Shown here: positions 44,987-54,693 of the stretch, piece after piece | How the letters are laid out: every line of letters begins with the position of its first letter | Position numbering within the stretch: position 1 is the stretch's first letter | DNA from: Bradyrhizobium sp. 200 | Lineage (GTDB): Bacteria; Pseudomonadota; Alphaproteobacteria; Rhizobiales; Xanthobacteraceae | Length of the DNA: 64,000 bases | Assembly (NCBI RefSeq): GCF_023100945.1 | Contig: NZ_CP064689.1 | Span: 4,632,001 to 4,696,000 of the forward strand | Direction of reading: 5' to 3' | Made by a program: the position numbers and the translations under genes | The notes under the pieces: generated by a model | The model's database searches: none | The model's input: only the letters and a program-made list of their open reading frames with translations | What the model was told of the DNA's origin: nothing

Positions 44987-44988
44987 GC

Positions 44989-46851
44989 ATGCTTTCCATC
45001 ACCGACATTTCGGTCCGCATCGCCGGGCGGCTCCTGATCGACGACAGCACGGTGCAGATCGTGCCCGGTGCGCGCGTCGGCTTCGTCGGCCGCAACGGCG
45101 TCGGCAAATCGACGCTGTTTCATGCGATCCGTGGCGACCTGCCGACCGAATCCGGCAGCATCACCCTGCCGCCGCGCTGGCGCATCGGCAGCTTGGCGCA
45201 GGAGGCGCCGGATGGCCCGGAAAGCCTGATCAACGTCGTGCTGAAGGCCGATCTCGAGCGCGACGCGCTGCTCGATGAAGCCGAAACGGCTACCGATCCG
45301 CACCGGATCGCCGAGATCCAGACCCGGCTGGTCGACATCGATGCGCACTCCGCGCCGGCCCGCGCGGCGGCAATCCTGAGCGGCCTCGGATTTTCCACCG
45401 CGGACCAGGCGCGGCCGTGCTCGGAATTCTCCGGCGGCTGGCGCATGCGCGTGGCGCTGGCGGCGACGCTGTTCTCGGCGCCCGATCTGTTGCTGCTGGA
45501 CGAGCCGACCAACTATCTCGACCTCGAAGGCACGCTGTGGCTGGAAGACCATCTGGCCAATTATCCGCGCACCGTGATCGTGATCAGCCACGACCGCGAC
45601 CTGCTCGACACCTCGGTCGACCAGATCCTGCATCTCGATCGCGGCAAGCTGACGCTCTACAAAGGGACCTATTCCTCGTTCGAGGAGCAGCGCGCCACAC
45701 GCGAAATGCTGGACGCCAAGCACGCCAAGCGCCAGGCCGACGAGCGCAAGCGGCTGCAGGCCTTCGTCGATCGCTTCAAGGCGAAAGCTTCCAAGGCCCG
45801 CCAGGCGCAATCCCGCGTGAAAATGCTGGAACGGATGAAGCCGGTCACGGCGCTGGTGACCCAGGACGTGCGTGAAATCACGTTCCCGATGCCGGAGAAG
45901 ATGCTGTCGCCGCCGATCATCGCCGTCGACGACGTCTCGGTCGGCTACGACCCGAAAAAGCCGGTGCTCAACCGCGTAACGCTGCGCATCGACACCGAGG
46001 ACCGCATCGCCCTGCTCGGCTCCAACGGCAACGGCAAGTCGACGCTGGTCAAGCTGTTGGCGGGCAAGCTGCAGCCTTTCTCCGGCCGGGTCACACGGGC
46101 GGAAAAACTCTCGGTCGGCTATTTCGCGCAGCATCAGGTCGACGAGCTCAACCTGGACGCCTCGCCCTACGATCACGTCCGCCGGCTGATGCCCGATGCG
46201 CCGGAAACCAAGGTGCGCGGCCGCACCGGCGCGATCGGGTTTTCCGGAAAGGCCGGCGATACCCTGGTCAAGAGCCTGTCGGGCGGCGAGAAGGCGCGGC
46301 TGTTGCTCGGGCTTGCCACCTTCTACGGCCCGAACATGATCATCCTGGACGAGCCGACCAATCATCTCGACATCGACAGCCGCGCGGCGCTGGCCGAAGC
46401 GATCAACGATTTTCCCGGCGCCGTCATCATGGTCTCGCACGACCGCTATCTGATCGAAGCCTGCGCCGATCAATTGTGGGTCGTGGCCAATCAGACGGTG
46501 ACGACCTACGACGGTGACCTCGACGAATACCGGCGCATGGTGTTGTCGATCGGCGATTCGCGCAGCAATTCGCGCGAGCGGCCCAAAGAGACCGCAAGAC
46601 CGGACCGAGCGAAGAGCGAACGGCGATCGCCGCTGAAGCAGCGGATCGCCGAGGCGGAAGCCGAAATCGAGCGCATCAACGGCATCATCGCCAAGATCGA
46701 CACCGCACTTGCCTTGCCGGATCTTTTCACGCGCGATCCCAAGCAGGCCGCCCAGCTCAGCAAGGCGCGCGCCGGCGCCGAAAGCGCGCTGCGGCGGGCC
46801 GAGGAAGCTTGGCTGGAGGCCAGTTCGGAATTTGACGAAGCGGCGAGTTGA
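44989..46851 (+). CDS. ABC-F family ATPase
   Basis: A 620-residue soluble protein with two ABC ATPase domains and no membrane part. The first has Walker A GRNGVGKST (residues 36-44), signature SGGWRMRVALAATL and Walker B LLLLDEPTNYLD. A charged linker with a helical arm follows (about 240-285). The second has Walker A GSNGNGKST, SGGEKARLLLGLATF and MIILDEPTNHLD. The C-terminal coiled coil spans about 545-620. ABC-F proteins act on stalled or antibiotic-bound ribosomes. The Uup/YheS-like subtype is likely but unproven. Confidence 0.93.
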   Translation: MLSITDISVRIAGRLLIDDSTVQIVPGARVGFVGRNGVGKSTLFHAIRGDLPTESGSITLPPRWRIGSLAQEAPDGPESLINVVLKADLERDALLDEAETATDPHRIAEIQTRLVDIDAHSAPARAAAILSGLGFSTADQARPCSEFSGGWRMRVALAATLFSAPDLLLLDEPTNYLDLEGTLWLEDHLANYPRTVIVISHDRDLLDTSVDQILHLDRGKLTLYKGTYSSFEEQRATREMLDAKHAKRQADERKRLQAFVDRFKAKASKARQAQSRVKMLERMKPVTALVTQDVREITFPMPEKMLSPPIIAVDDVSVGYDPKKPVLNRVTLRIDTEDRIALLGSNGNGKSTLVKLLAGKLQPFSGRVTRAEKLSVGYFAQHQVDELNLDASPYDHVRRLMPDAPETKVRGRTGAIGFSGKAGDTLVKSLSGGEKARLLLGLATFYGPNMIILDEPTNHLDIDSRAALAEAINDFPGAVIMVSHDRYLIEACADQLWVVANQTVTTYDGDLDEYRRMVLSIGDSRSNSRERPKETARPDRAKSERRSPLKQRIAEAEAEIERINGIIAKIDTALALPDLFTRDPKQAAQLSKARAGAESALRRAEEAWLEASSEFDEAAS

Positions 46852-46860
46852 GAGCGCGAG

Positions 46861-47379
46861 CTACGCGGCCGGCTTCTTCTTCGGTTTTGCGCCCTTAGCC
46901 GGCGCCGCCGGTGCACGCTCGATCGACGTCAGGCGTCCCGCCGTGAAGGTGTAGATGCCGGCTCGCTGGCCGCGCGAATAGCTGACGACCGCTACGCGAT
47001 CGCCGCGCGGATTGTTGGAGAGGCTGACATTGTCGGGTGCACCGATGCCGCGCACGACGTCGCATTCGGTATGACCGAGCGCCACCGTCCCGCTCGTCGA
47101 GGGAGGCGGACTGCCTGCAGCACCATTTGCCAGCGCATTTGCATCAGCACCCGGCGCCGCCATTCCGGGGCAGCCGCCCTCCGCACTGACGAGTTCATCC
47201 GCCGTGACCGCTTTGCTAGGGGTGAGCGGGGGCGTTTCGATCGACACGTTTCGGATGAACGTGCGTCCGCTGCGTGAAAACCAGTCCGCATCCTTCGACA
47301 GAAGGTCAGTCGCGCCGGTACAGCCTGCAAGCGCGGGCCCGAGCAGCAACAACGTCAGCAGTGGCTTTCGATCGATCAT
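46861..47379 (-). CDS. Putative lipoprotein
   Basis: A 172-residue exported protein. The signal ends in a lipobox (LLLLGPALAGC, Cys near residue 20), so it should be lipid-anchored. A Pro/Ser/Thr-rich middle leads to a small C-terminal domain with GHTECDVVRGIGAPDNVSLS and YSRGQRAGIYTFTAGRLTSI, which resembles the SmpA/BamE-like repeat region in layout. It ends in a Lys/Pro/Ala-rich tail. ATG 47379 follows an in-frame GTG at 47391. It converges on the ABC-F gene. Confidence 0.72.
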   Translation of the reverse strand: MIDRKPLLTLLLLGPALAGCTGATDLLSKDADWFSRSGRTFIRNVSIETPPLTPSKAVTADELVSAEGGCPGMAAPGADANALANGAAGSPPPSTSGTVALGHTECDVVRGIGAPDNVSLSNNPRGDRVAVVSYSRGQRAGIYTFTAGRLTSIERAPAAPAKGAKPKKKPAA

Positions 47380-47500
47380 TCCGCGTCGCACGTAGACCCC
47401 GGTTCCCCACCCTTACGGGTAACTATTTGTCCGACCATCACTTTGCGGCACGACCATGGCTGCCCGCAAGGTCCGGCGCAGAATCTGTAAATTATCATTG

Positions 47501-47552
47501 ATTCCCAAGGATCGCTAATTCCCAAGCATCGCCATTTTTTTAAGCATCGCTA
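47501..47552. repeat. Three imperfect 17-bp tandem repeats
   Basis: The units ATTCCCAAGGATCGCTA, ATTCCCAAGCATCGCCA and TTTTTTTAAGCATCGCTA run head to tail. They end inside the holC stop codon and fill much of its 3' flank. Confidence 0.6.
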
Positions 47553-48002
47553 TTGCCGCCGCTGCCAGCGGCCCCGCTCGTCGGCCTGCCAATACGTCAC
47601 CTCGAACCCCCGCGCCTTGCAGTCGGCCCAGGCGCCGCGCGCCGCGGTCAGCGCGTCGGCATCGTCGCCGTTGAAGACCAGCACCAACCGTTCGTAGCTG
47701 TCGCAATCGGCCGGCAACCCCGCATTGTCAATCAGGAACCTGACATTGGCCCGGTTCGGGTTGCCCTCCTCGATCGAGAGAATGATCGGCTGGTCCTGCG
47801 CATCGCCGGCGCGCCATGTGGCATGCGGCAGGAACGAATCGTCGCTGTAAGTCCACAAATGCGCATCGAGCGCCTCGGTGCGCTCCGGCGAAGTCGATTG
47901 CACGACCACGCGCCAACCGCGATCGAGCGATTTTTCCAGGAGCGGCGGCAATACGCTTTCGAGCGACATGCCCTGCAAATGATAGAACAGGACTTCCGTC
48001 AT
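47550..48002 (-). CDS. holC: DNA polymerase III subunit chi
   Basis: A clamp-loader accessory subunit that links the replicase to single-strand-binding protein. The 150-residue product begins MTEVLFYHLQGMSLESVLPP and contains LWTYSDDSFLPHATWRAGDA, the characteristic HolC block, then QPIILSIEEGNPNRANV and FNGDDADALTAARGAW. It follows pepA by 15 bases on the same strand, the usual alphaproteobacterial order. Confidence 0.93.
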   Translation of the reverse strand: MTEVLFYHLQGMSLESVLPPLLEKSLDRGWRVVVQSTSPERTEALDAHLWTYSDDSFLPHATWRAGDAQDQPIILSIEEGNPNRANVRFLIDNAGLPADCDSYERLVLVFNGDDADALTAARGAWADCKARGFEVTYWQADERGRWQRRQ

Positions 48003-48017
48003 CCGGCTGCAACCAGA

Positions 48018-49520
48018 CTACTTCGTGGCTTCGTAATATTCCGTGACCAGCCGGTCCAGCAAGCGAACGCCGTAGCCGGATCCCCAACTGTGGTTGATGT
48101 CGGTTTTCGGCGCGCCCATCGCGGTTCCTGCGACGTCGAGATGCGCCCACGGCGTGTTGTCGACGAACCGCTGCAGGAACTGCGCGGCGGTGATCGAGCC
48201 GCCATGGCGCCCGCCGGTATTCTTCATGTCTGCAAACTGCGAATCGATCTGCTTATCGTATTCGGGACCAAGCGGCATGCGCCAGACGCGCTCACCGGTT
48301 TCTGTTCCGATCTTGCTCAGCCGTTCCGCCAGTTCGTCGTTGTTGGAGAACATGCCGGCATATTCGGTTCCGAGCGCGACCATGATCGCGCCGGTCAGCG
48401 TCGCAAGATCGACCATGAATTTGGGTTTGAACTTCTTGGCCACGTACCAGAGCACATCCGCGAGCACGAGCCGGCCTTCGGCGTCGGTGTTGATGATTTC
48501 GATGGTTTGCCCCGACATCGAGGTGACGATGTCGCCGGGACGCTGGGCGTTGCCGTCGGGCATGTTCTCAACCAGGCCGATGGCGCCGACCGCATTGACC
48601 TTCGCCTTGCGGCCAGCCAGCGCATGCATCAGCCCGACCACGCAGGCCGCACCGCCCATGTCGCCCTTCATGTCTTCCATGCTGGCGGCGCCCTTGATGG
48701 AGATGCCGCCGGTATCGAAGCAAACGCCTTTGCCAATGAAAGCAACGGGTTGATCGCCCTTCTTGCCGCCGTTCCAGCGCATGATCACGGTGCGGCCGGG
48801 CTGCGTCGAGCCCTGTGCGACACCGAGCAACGCGCCCATGCCGAGCTTCTTCATCTCCTTGACGTCGAGCACTTCGACATCGACGCCGAGCTTCCTGAGT
48901 TGGCTGGCGCGGCGCGCGAATTCCACAGGGTACAGCACGTTGGGCGGCTCGTTGACGAGTTCGCGCGCGATGATCACGCCGTCCACGACATGGGATGCGG
49001 GGGCAAGCGCCTTGCGTGCGGCAGCGACATCCGCAACCGCAATCGAAACGTCGGCGCGAAGCGCGCCGTTCTCGCCCTCCTTCTTCCTGGTCTTGTAGCG
49101 GTCGAATTTATATGCGCGCAGCCGGATGCCCGACGCGATGGCGGCGGCGGCATCGCCCTGCATCGCCGCCTCAGGCAGCTCGGCGATCACGGTGACCGAT
49201 TCGCTGGCGGCGTTGAGCTTGCCGGCGGTCACCCCGCCGAACTTGAGAAAATCCTTCTCCTTGATATCGGCCGTCTTGCCGACGCCGACCACGATCAGGC
49301 GCTCCGCCTTGATTCCGTCCGGCGCCGGGATATCGAGCGTCGATCCGCTCTTGCCCTTGAACTGATTGGCCGCCGCCGCCCGCTTGACGGTATTGGCCGC
49401 CGTCCCCAGCGCCTTGCGCGTCGCCTCGCCGAACTTCAATGCCTCATCGCAAAACACCACGAGAACGCCACGGGGCGCTGCGGAAAAAGCGACAAAGCCG
49501 ACCTTGACGGCGTCGGACAT
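48018..49520 (-). CDS. pepA: Leucyl aminopeptidase (cytosol aminopeptidase, M17)
   Basis: A hexameric zinc/manganese aminopeptidase cleaving N-terminal residues from peptides. The 500-residue length is typical. The C-domain metal-binding and catalytic features are [20 protein letters not shown] (near residue 262) and the M17 signature [17 protein letters not shown] (near 344). It heads the pepA-holC unit and is divergent from the lptFG operon. Confidence 0.96.
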   Translation of the reverse strand: MSDAVKVGFVAFSAAPRGVLVVFCDEALKFGEATRKALGTAANTVKRAAAANQFKGKSGSTLDIPAPDGIKAERLIVVGVGKTADIKEKDFLKFGGVTAGKLNAASESVTVIAELPEAAMQGDAAAAIASGIRLRAYKFDRYKTRKKEGENGALRADVSIAVADVAAARKALAPASHVVDGVIIARELVNEPPNVLYPVEFARRASQLRKLGVDVEVLDVKEMKKLGMGALLGVAQGSTQPGRTVIMRWNGGKKGDQPVAFIGKGVCFDTGGISIKGAASMEDMKGDMGGAACVVGLMHALAGRKAKVNAVGAIGLVENMPDGNAQRPGDIVTSMSGQTIEIINTDAEGRLVLADVLWYVAKKFKPKFMVDLATLTGAIMVALGTEYAGMFSNNDELAERLSKIGTETGERVWRMPLGPEYDKQIDSQFADMKNTGGRHGGSITAAQFLQRFVDNTPWAHLDVAGTAMGAPKTDINHSWGSGYGVRLLDRLVTEYYEATK

Positions 49521-49868
49521 GGATAGATCCTCCAGAATTCAGGGCTGTCTTGCGGGTCCGGAATCGGCCCGTACGATGGAAATGCTCTCTTCGGTAACGG
49601 CCCAAATCGCTCGGGACCTGATGTCTTGGACACTATGGCCTGTCAGCCACAGTGCTGCCAAGCGCCGCAGTGGCCGGAAGGCCACATGAAGTGAATTATT
49701 AGTCATATTGGAGGCGCGCCACGGCCCGGCCATTTTGTTGACGGATCAAAGGGATGGTACGAGAATGCAGGTGGCAGATGGTTGGCGGCCCGACCAATGG
49801 GGAACCCTGAAACAGGGGTTGGTCGGAAGCCGCTCTTTGGGCGTGCAAGGTGGGATCGCGCGGTAACG
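49521..49868. other. Divergent intergenic region with a leader hairpin
   Basis: The 348 bases between pepA and lptF carry both promoters. At 49791-49825, outer arms CGACCAA/TTGGTCG enclose inner arms CCCTG/CAGGG around an AAA loop. This is a two-stage hairpin about 45 bases before the lptF start. A second short hairpin, GTGGCC-GGAA-GGCCAC, lies at 49671-49686. No further gene is seen. Confidence 0.5.
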
Positions 49869-51038
49869 ATGGGGTCGATCGACAGGTATATTTTCCGCAC
49901 GACGCTCGCGTCGTTTGCGCTGGTTCTGGTCAGCCTCACCGGCGTGATCTGGATTACGCAGGCGTTGCGCGGCATCGACCTGATGACGAGCCAGGGCCAG
50001 ACCATCGTCACCTTTCTCGGCATCACCAGCCTGGTGATTCCGGCGCTTGTTCTGGTCATCGCGCCGATCGCGCTGATGATCGCGATCTCCCACACGCTGA
50101 ACAAGCTCGCCACCGATTCCGAAATCATCGTGATGAATGCCGCCGGCTTTTCCCCGTTCCGGCTGTTCCGCCCGTTTTTCTACGCCACTTGTGTCGTGGC
50201 GCTGCTGGTCATCTTCATCGCTGCCTATCTCGCTCCCGACGGCCTGCGCCGGATCAAACAATGGGACGCCGAAATCACCGCCGATGTGCTGACCAACATC
50301 CTGCAGCCCGGACGTTTCGCCCAGCTCGACCAGAACCTGACGATCCGCATCCGCGAACGGCAGCCGGGCGGCGTGCTTGCCGGCATCTTCGTCGACGACC
50401 GCCGCGATCCCAAGGAGCGCGTCACCATCATCGCCGACCATGGCACAGTGTTGAAGAACGAGAGCGGCTCCTATCTGGTGCTGGAGGACGGCAACCTCGA
50501 ACGTTTCGAGGCCGGAAAGCGCGACCCGGCGCTGGTGGCGTTCGCCCGCTATGCCTTCGACATGTCGAAATTCTCCAATCGCGGCCGCGACGTCGCGCTG
50601 GGAATTCGCGAACGCTATCTCTGGGAGCTGGTGTCGCCCTCGGAGGACGATCCGGTTTTCAAGCAATTGTCCGGGCAGTTTGGCGCCGAGCTGCATGACC
50701 GCTTCCTGGCCCCGGTCTATCCCTTCGCATTCGCGGTGCTGACTTTTGCCTTCCTCGGTACGCCGCGCACCACGCGCCAGAGCCGCAATTTTTCGATCGG
50801 CGGATCGATCCTGGCGGTGTTTGGCCTGCGCATGGCGGGATTTGCCTGCTCGGTGATGACGGTGAAGACGCCGAGCATGGCGTTCGTTCAGTACTCGATG
50901 CTGTTCGGCGCGATCGGCGCCGGGCTGTGGATGATCATTGGCGGCGTCGTGGTGGAGCCGCCGGCTGCGCTGATGGAGGCCATCAACAGGTCGAATGCGC
51001 GGCTGGCGCGGCTCTTTGGACGGCCGGCCACCGCATGA
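49869..51038 (+). CDS. lptF: LPS export permease LptF
   Basis: An inner-membrane subunit of the LptB2FG transporter that extracts lipopolysaccharide. The 389-residue protein has three N-terminal helices (IDRYIFRTTLASFALVLVSL; FLGITSLVIPALVLVIAPIA), a periplasmic beta-jellyroll from about residue 130, and three C-terminal helices. Start 49869 (MGSIDRYIF) is the family start. It is translationally coupled to lptG by ATGA. Confidence 0.94.
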   Translation: MGSIDRYIFRTTLASFALVLVSLTGVIWITQALRGIDLMTSQGQTIVTFLGITSLVIPALVLVIAPIALMIAISHTLNKLATDSEIIVMNAAGFSPFRLFRPFFYATCVVALLVIFIAAYLAPDGLRRIKQWDAEITADVLTNILQPGRFAQLDQNLTIRIRERQPGGVLAGIFVDDRRDPKERVTIIADHGTVLKNESGSYLVLEDGNLERFEAGKRDPALVAFARYAFDMSKFSNRGRDVALGIRERYLWELVSPSEDDPVFKQLSGQFGAELHDRFLAPVYPFAFAVLTFAFLGTPRTTRQSRNFSIGGSILAVFGLRMAGFACSVMTVKTPSMAFVQYSMLFGAIGAGLWMIIGGVVVEPPAALMEAINRSNARLARLFGRPATA

Positions 51039-52132
51039 GCATGATGACCAACACGCTCGGGCGATATTTTGCAGGCCGCTTCCTGGTCGCGGCGGTGGGC
51101 GTGTTTGCGAGCATTTTCGTGCTGCTCGTGCTGGTCGACTACATCGAAATGGTCCGCAAGACTTCCGGCCTGGCGTCGGCATCCGCGATCACGGTGGCTC
51201 AGACGTCGCTTTACCGGGTGCCGCAACTGCTCGAAAAGCTGATGCCGTTCTGCGTCCTGATCGGTGCCATGACCTGCTACCTCGCGCTGTCGCGGCGGCT
51301 CGAACTGGTGGTCGCACGCGCGGCCGGGGTATCCGCCTGGCAGTTCATCTCGCCGGCGCTGGCAAGCGCAATCATCCTCGGCACCGTGGCAACCGTCGCC
51401 TACAACCCGATGTCGGCGAACCTGCGCGAGCTCTCCAAGCGGATGGAGGCCGAACTGTTTGGCTCGGCCCCCGGCGGCGGCATCCAGGATGCATCCGGTT
51501 TCTGGCTCAATCAGATCAACAGCGACGGCCAGTCGATCATCAATGCGGCGCGCAGCGAGCAGCAGGGTGTCCGGCTGACCGGAATGACCGTGTTCCGGTT
51601 CGATACCGACCTCCAGTTCAAGGAGCGAATCGAAGCCCGCGAAGCCACCCTCGAGGAGGGCCGCTGGGCCTTCAAATCGGTACGCAGGTACTCCCTTGAT
51701 AAACCTCCGGTTGATCAGGACAACTATTACCTCTCGACCACCCTGACTCCGGCCCAGGTTCGCAACAGTTTCTCCACCCCCGAAACCGTGTCTTTTTGGC
51801 AACTGCCCGGCTATATCCGCTCTTCCGAAAGCTCCGGCTTCGCGACCGCAGGCTACCGTCTGCAGTACCATAAGCTCATCGCACAGCCATTTTTGCTGGC
51901 TGCAATGGTGATGTTGGCGGCTTCCGTCAGCCTTCGCTTCTTCCGGATGGGCGGCGTGCAAAAGATGGTTTTAAGTGGCGTGGGCGCAGGCTTTCTGCTC
52001 TACGTTCTATCGAAAGTTACTGAGGATTTGAGCAAGGCTGAGTTGATGCATCCCATCGCTGCGGCGTGGTTGCCCGTCTGTGTGGGTGGCCTCACCGGCT
52101 TCTTAGCCTTGCTGTACCAGGAGGACGGGTAG
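51035..52132 (+). CDS. lptG: LPS export permease LptG
   Basis: The partner permease of LptF, 365 residues. It opens TNTLGRYFAGRFLVAAVGVF and has the same architecture of six helices with a jellyroll between them. The C-terminal transmembrane block is near LIAQPFLLAAMVMLAASVSL. Its stop TAG shares one base with the GTG of lptD, so three LPS-transport genes are contiguous. Confidence 0.94.
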   Translation: MSMMTNTLGRYFAGRFLVAAVGVFASIFVLLVLVDYIEMVRKTSGLASASAITVAQTSLYRVPQLLEKLMPFCVLIGAMTCYLALSRRLELVVARAAGVSAWQFISPALASAIILGTVATVAYNPMSANLRELSKRMEAELFGSAPGGGIQDASGFWLNQINSDGQSIINAARSEQQGVRLTGMTVFRFDTDLQFKERIEAREATLEEGRWAFKSVRRYSLDKPPVDQDNYYLSTTLTPAQVRNSFSTPETVSFWQLPGYIRSSESSGFATAGYRLQYHKLIAQPFLLAAMVMLAASVSLRFFRMGGVQKMVLSGVGAGFLLYVLSKVTEDLSKAELMHPIAAAWLPVCVGGLTGFLALLYQEDG

Positions 52133-54627
52133 TGGCCGTTGTCGCCGCCCGCCAGTTGAGGTCGCCTGCGTTCAGGCGGCGCACTCCCGTGCGCCGCTAT
52201 CGAGCCCGCTTGGCCGCCGTTGGCGTTCCCATGATTGCCCTGCTTGCCGGGATCGTTTTGGCGGGCTCGATCGAGCTTGCCCTGACGGTGCCGGCCTCGG
52301 CGCAAAGCTTCACCTACAATCCGCGGCCACCCAAGCCGCCGCCACGGCCTGTCAACAACGACGGCAGGATGCTCGTGCAAGCGGTGGAGGTGGACTACGA
52401 CTATAACAACCAGCGCGTGTCGGCGGTCGGCAACGTGCAGATGTTCTACAACGGCACCAGCGTGGAGGCCGACAAGGTCATCTACGACCAGAAGACCAAG
52501 CGGCTGCATGCGGAAGGCAACATCCGCCTGACCGATGCGGAAGGCAAAGTCACCTACGCCAACATCATGGATCTGAGCGACGACTACCGTGACGGGTTCG
52601 TCGATTCGCTCCGGGTCGATACCGCCGACGACACGCGGATGGCGGCGACGCGCGCCGACCGTTCCGCCGGCAATTACACTGTGTTCGAAAACGGCGTCTA
52701 TACCGCCTGCGCGCCGTGCAAGGACAATCCGAAGAAGCCGCCGCTGTGGCAGGTCAAGGGTGCGCGCATCATCCACGACCAGACCGACAAGATGCTGTAC
52801 TTCGAAAACGCGCAGCTCGAGTTCTTCGGCGTGCCGATGGCGTATCTGCCGTATTTTTCGACGCCCGATCCGACCGTCAAGCGCACGACCGGCTTCCTGA
52901 TGCCGGCCTTCAGCACGGTTACCGGCTACGGCTATGGCGTGGAAACCCCGTTCTACTGGGCGATTGCGCCGGACTATGATGCGACCTTCAATCCGCGCTT
53001 CACCACCCGGCAAGGCGTGCTGTTCCAGGGCGAATTCCGGCAGCGCCTGATCAACGGCTCCTACCAGATCCGCGCCTACGGCATCGATCAGCTCGACCAA
53101 GGTGCCTACGCCGGTCAGCCCGGCGACCGCCAGTTCCGCGGCGGCGTCGACACCAAAGGCCAGTTCGCGATCAACGACAAATGGGTTTGGGGCTGGGACG
53201 GCGTTCTGCTGTCGGACTACTACTTCTTCTCGGACTACCGGCTTGCCCAGTACAAGGACCCGCTGGGTTCGTTCCTGAGCCTGCCGACGGAAGCGATCTC
53301 GCAGCTCTATCTGACCGGCGTCGGCAACCGCAGCTTCTTCGACGCCCGCACGATCTATTACCTCTCCTTCTCCGGCAACCAGGACATGGTCCCGGTGATC
53401 CATCCGGTGATCGACTACAACAACGTCATCAACCACCCGATCCTCGGCGGTGAGGTCAGCTACCTGACGAATTTCACCAGCCTGTCGCGCACGACCGCGG
53501 CCTTCGACCCGATCACGACGTTGGCGAACACCGCTGGCCTGTGCCTGAACGCATCGGCCGATCCGCTGGCCCGGACCCCCTCGCAGTGCCTGCTGCGAGG
53601 TATGCCCGGCACCTATACGCGGCTGACGGCTCAGGCGCAGTGGCGGCGCTCGTACACCGATCCCATCGGCCAGATCTGGACGCCGTTTGCGATCATGCGT
53701 GCCGACGCCATCAGCGCCTCGATCTCGAACCAGCCCGGCGTTTCGAACTTCCTCCCGGTCGGCGACACCGAGGCGCTCCGCCTGATGCCGGCGGTCGGCC
53801 TGGAATATCGCTACCCCTTCATCAACGTTCAGCCGTGGGGCACCACCACGATCGAGCCGATCGCGCAAGTTATCGCGCGTCCCAACGAAACCTACGCCGG
53901 CAAACTGCCGAACGAGGACGCGCAGAGCATGGTGTTCGACGCCAGCAACCTGTTCGCTGTCGACAAGTTCTCGGGCTATGACCGTGTCGAAGGCGGTGGC
54001 CGCGCCAATGTCGGCGTGCAGGCGACCACGCAGTTCGACCGCGGCGGCAGCATCAATGTGCTGGTCGGCCAGTCCTACCAGCTCTTCGGCCTGAACTCGT
54101 TCGCGGTGCATGATGCCACCAACACGGGGCTGGAATCCGGCCTGCAGAACACCCGGTCCGACTACGTCGCCCGCGTCAACTATTCGCCAAACCGGACCTA
54201 TACGTTCAGCGTGCGCTCGCGCATGGACGAGGCGACGCAGAACATCAACCGCTTCGAAGCCGAAGGACGCGCCGCGTTCGACCGCTGGTCGGTGAGCATG
54301 ATTTACGGCAATTATGCCGCGCAGCCGGAACTCGGCTATCTGACCCGGCGCGAAGGCCTGCTCGGCAGCGCCTCGATCAAGCTGGCGGCGAACTGGGTGG
54401 TGTCGGGCTCGGCGCGGTGGGATCTTGAAGCCAACAAGCTGAACCAGTACATCATCGGCGCCGGCTATGTGGACGACTGCTTCGTGCTGGCCGCCAATTA
54501 CGTCACGTCCTACAGCTACTCCGCCGGGACGACGCCACCGGTGCTCAGCCATGCGTTTATGCTGCAGATCGGCCTGCGGACCATTGCGAACTCGTCCTCA
54601 TCGGCCGGTAGCACCGGCATTCAGTAG
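52132..54627 (+). CDS. lptD: LPS-assembly outer membrane protein LptD
   Basis: Forms the outer-membrane translocon that inserts LPS. The 831-residue product has a signal region (IALLAGIVLAGSIELALTVP, cleavage near PASAQS). An OstA-type N-domain follows (VEVDYDYNNQRVSAVGNVQM; VSAVGN/HAEGNI repeats), then a long beta-barrel rich in Tyr/Gly strands. GTG 52132 after GGAGGA is the start. Paired cysteines occur in the N-domain (YTACAPCKDN) and near the C-terminus (DDCFVL). Confidence 0.94.
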   Translation: MAVVAARQLRSPAFRRRTPVRRYRARLAAVGVPMIALLAGIVLAGSIELALTVPASAQSFTYNPRPPKPPPRPVNNDGRMLVQAVEVDYDYNNQRVSAVGNVQMFYNGTSVEADKVIYDQKTKRLHAEGNIRLTDAEGKVTYANIMDLSDDYRDGFVDSLRVDTADDTRMAATRADRSAGNYTVFENGVYTACAPCKDNPKKPPLWQVKGARIIHDQTDKMLYFENAQLEFFGVPMAYLPYFSTPDPTVKRTTGFLMPAFSTVTGYGYGVETPFYWAIAPDYDATFNPRFTTRQGVLFQGEFRQRLINGSYQIRAYGIDQLDQGAYAGQPGDRQFRGGVDTKGQFAINDKWVWGWDGVLLSDYYFFSDYRLAQYKDPLGSFLSLPTEAISQLYLTGVGNRSFFDARTIYYLSFSGNQDMVPVIHPVIDYNNVINHPILGGEVSYLTNFTSLSRTTAAFDPITTLANTAGLCLNASADPLARTPSQCLLRGMPGTYTRLTAQAQWRRSYTDPIGQIWTPFAIMRADAISASISNQPGVSNFLPVGDTEALRLMPAVGLEYRYPFINVQPWGTTTIEPIAQVIARPNETYAGKLPNEDAQSMVFDASNLFAVDKFSGYDRVEGGGRANVGVQATTQFDRGGSINVLVGQSYQLFGLNSFAVHDATNTGLESGLQNTRSDYVARVNYSPNRTYTFSVRSRMDEATQNINRFEAEGRAAFDRWSVSMIYGNYAAQPELGYLTRREGLLGSASIKLAANWVVSGSARWDLEANKLNQYIIGAGYVDDCFVLAANYVTSYSYSAGTTPPVLSHAFMLQIGLRTIANSSSSAGSTGIQ

Positions 54628-54693
54628 CGTGAGGCCTGACCTTGCCGGAAAGTACCCAGCACGACGCGGTACGAATTGGTTGATACGGCTGAC

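Noticed and set aside
44929..46473. 514-codon frame antisense to the ABC-F gene
   Set aside because: Mirror of a well-supported ATPase gene. No ribosome site or recognisable domain.
52000..54552. 850-codon open frame antisense to lptD
   Set aside because: A GC-rich antisense shadow. Composition is Arg/Ala/Asp-heavy with no domain, while lptD on the other strand has clear motifs and operon context.
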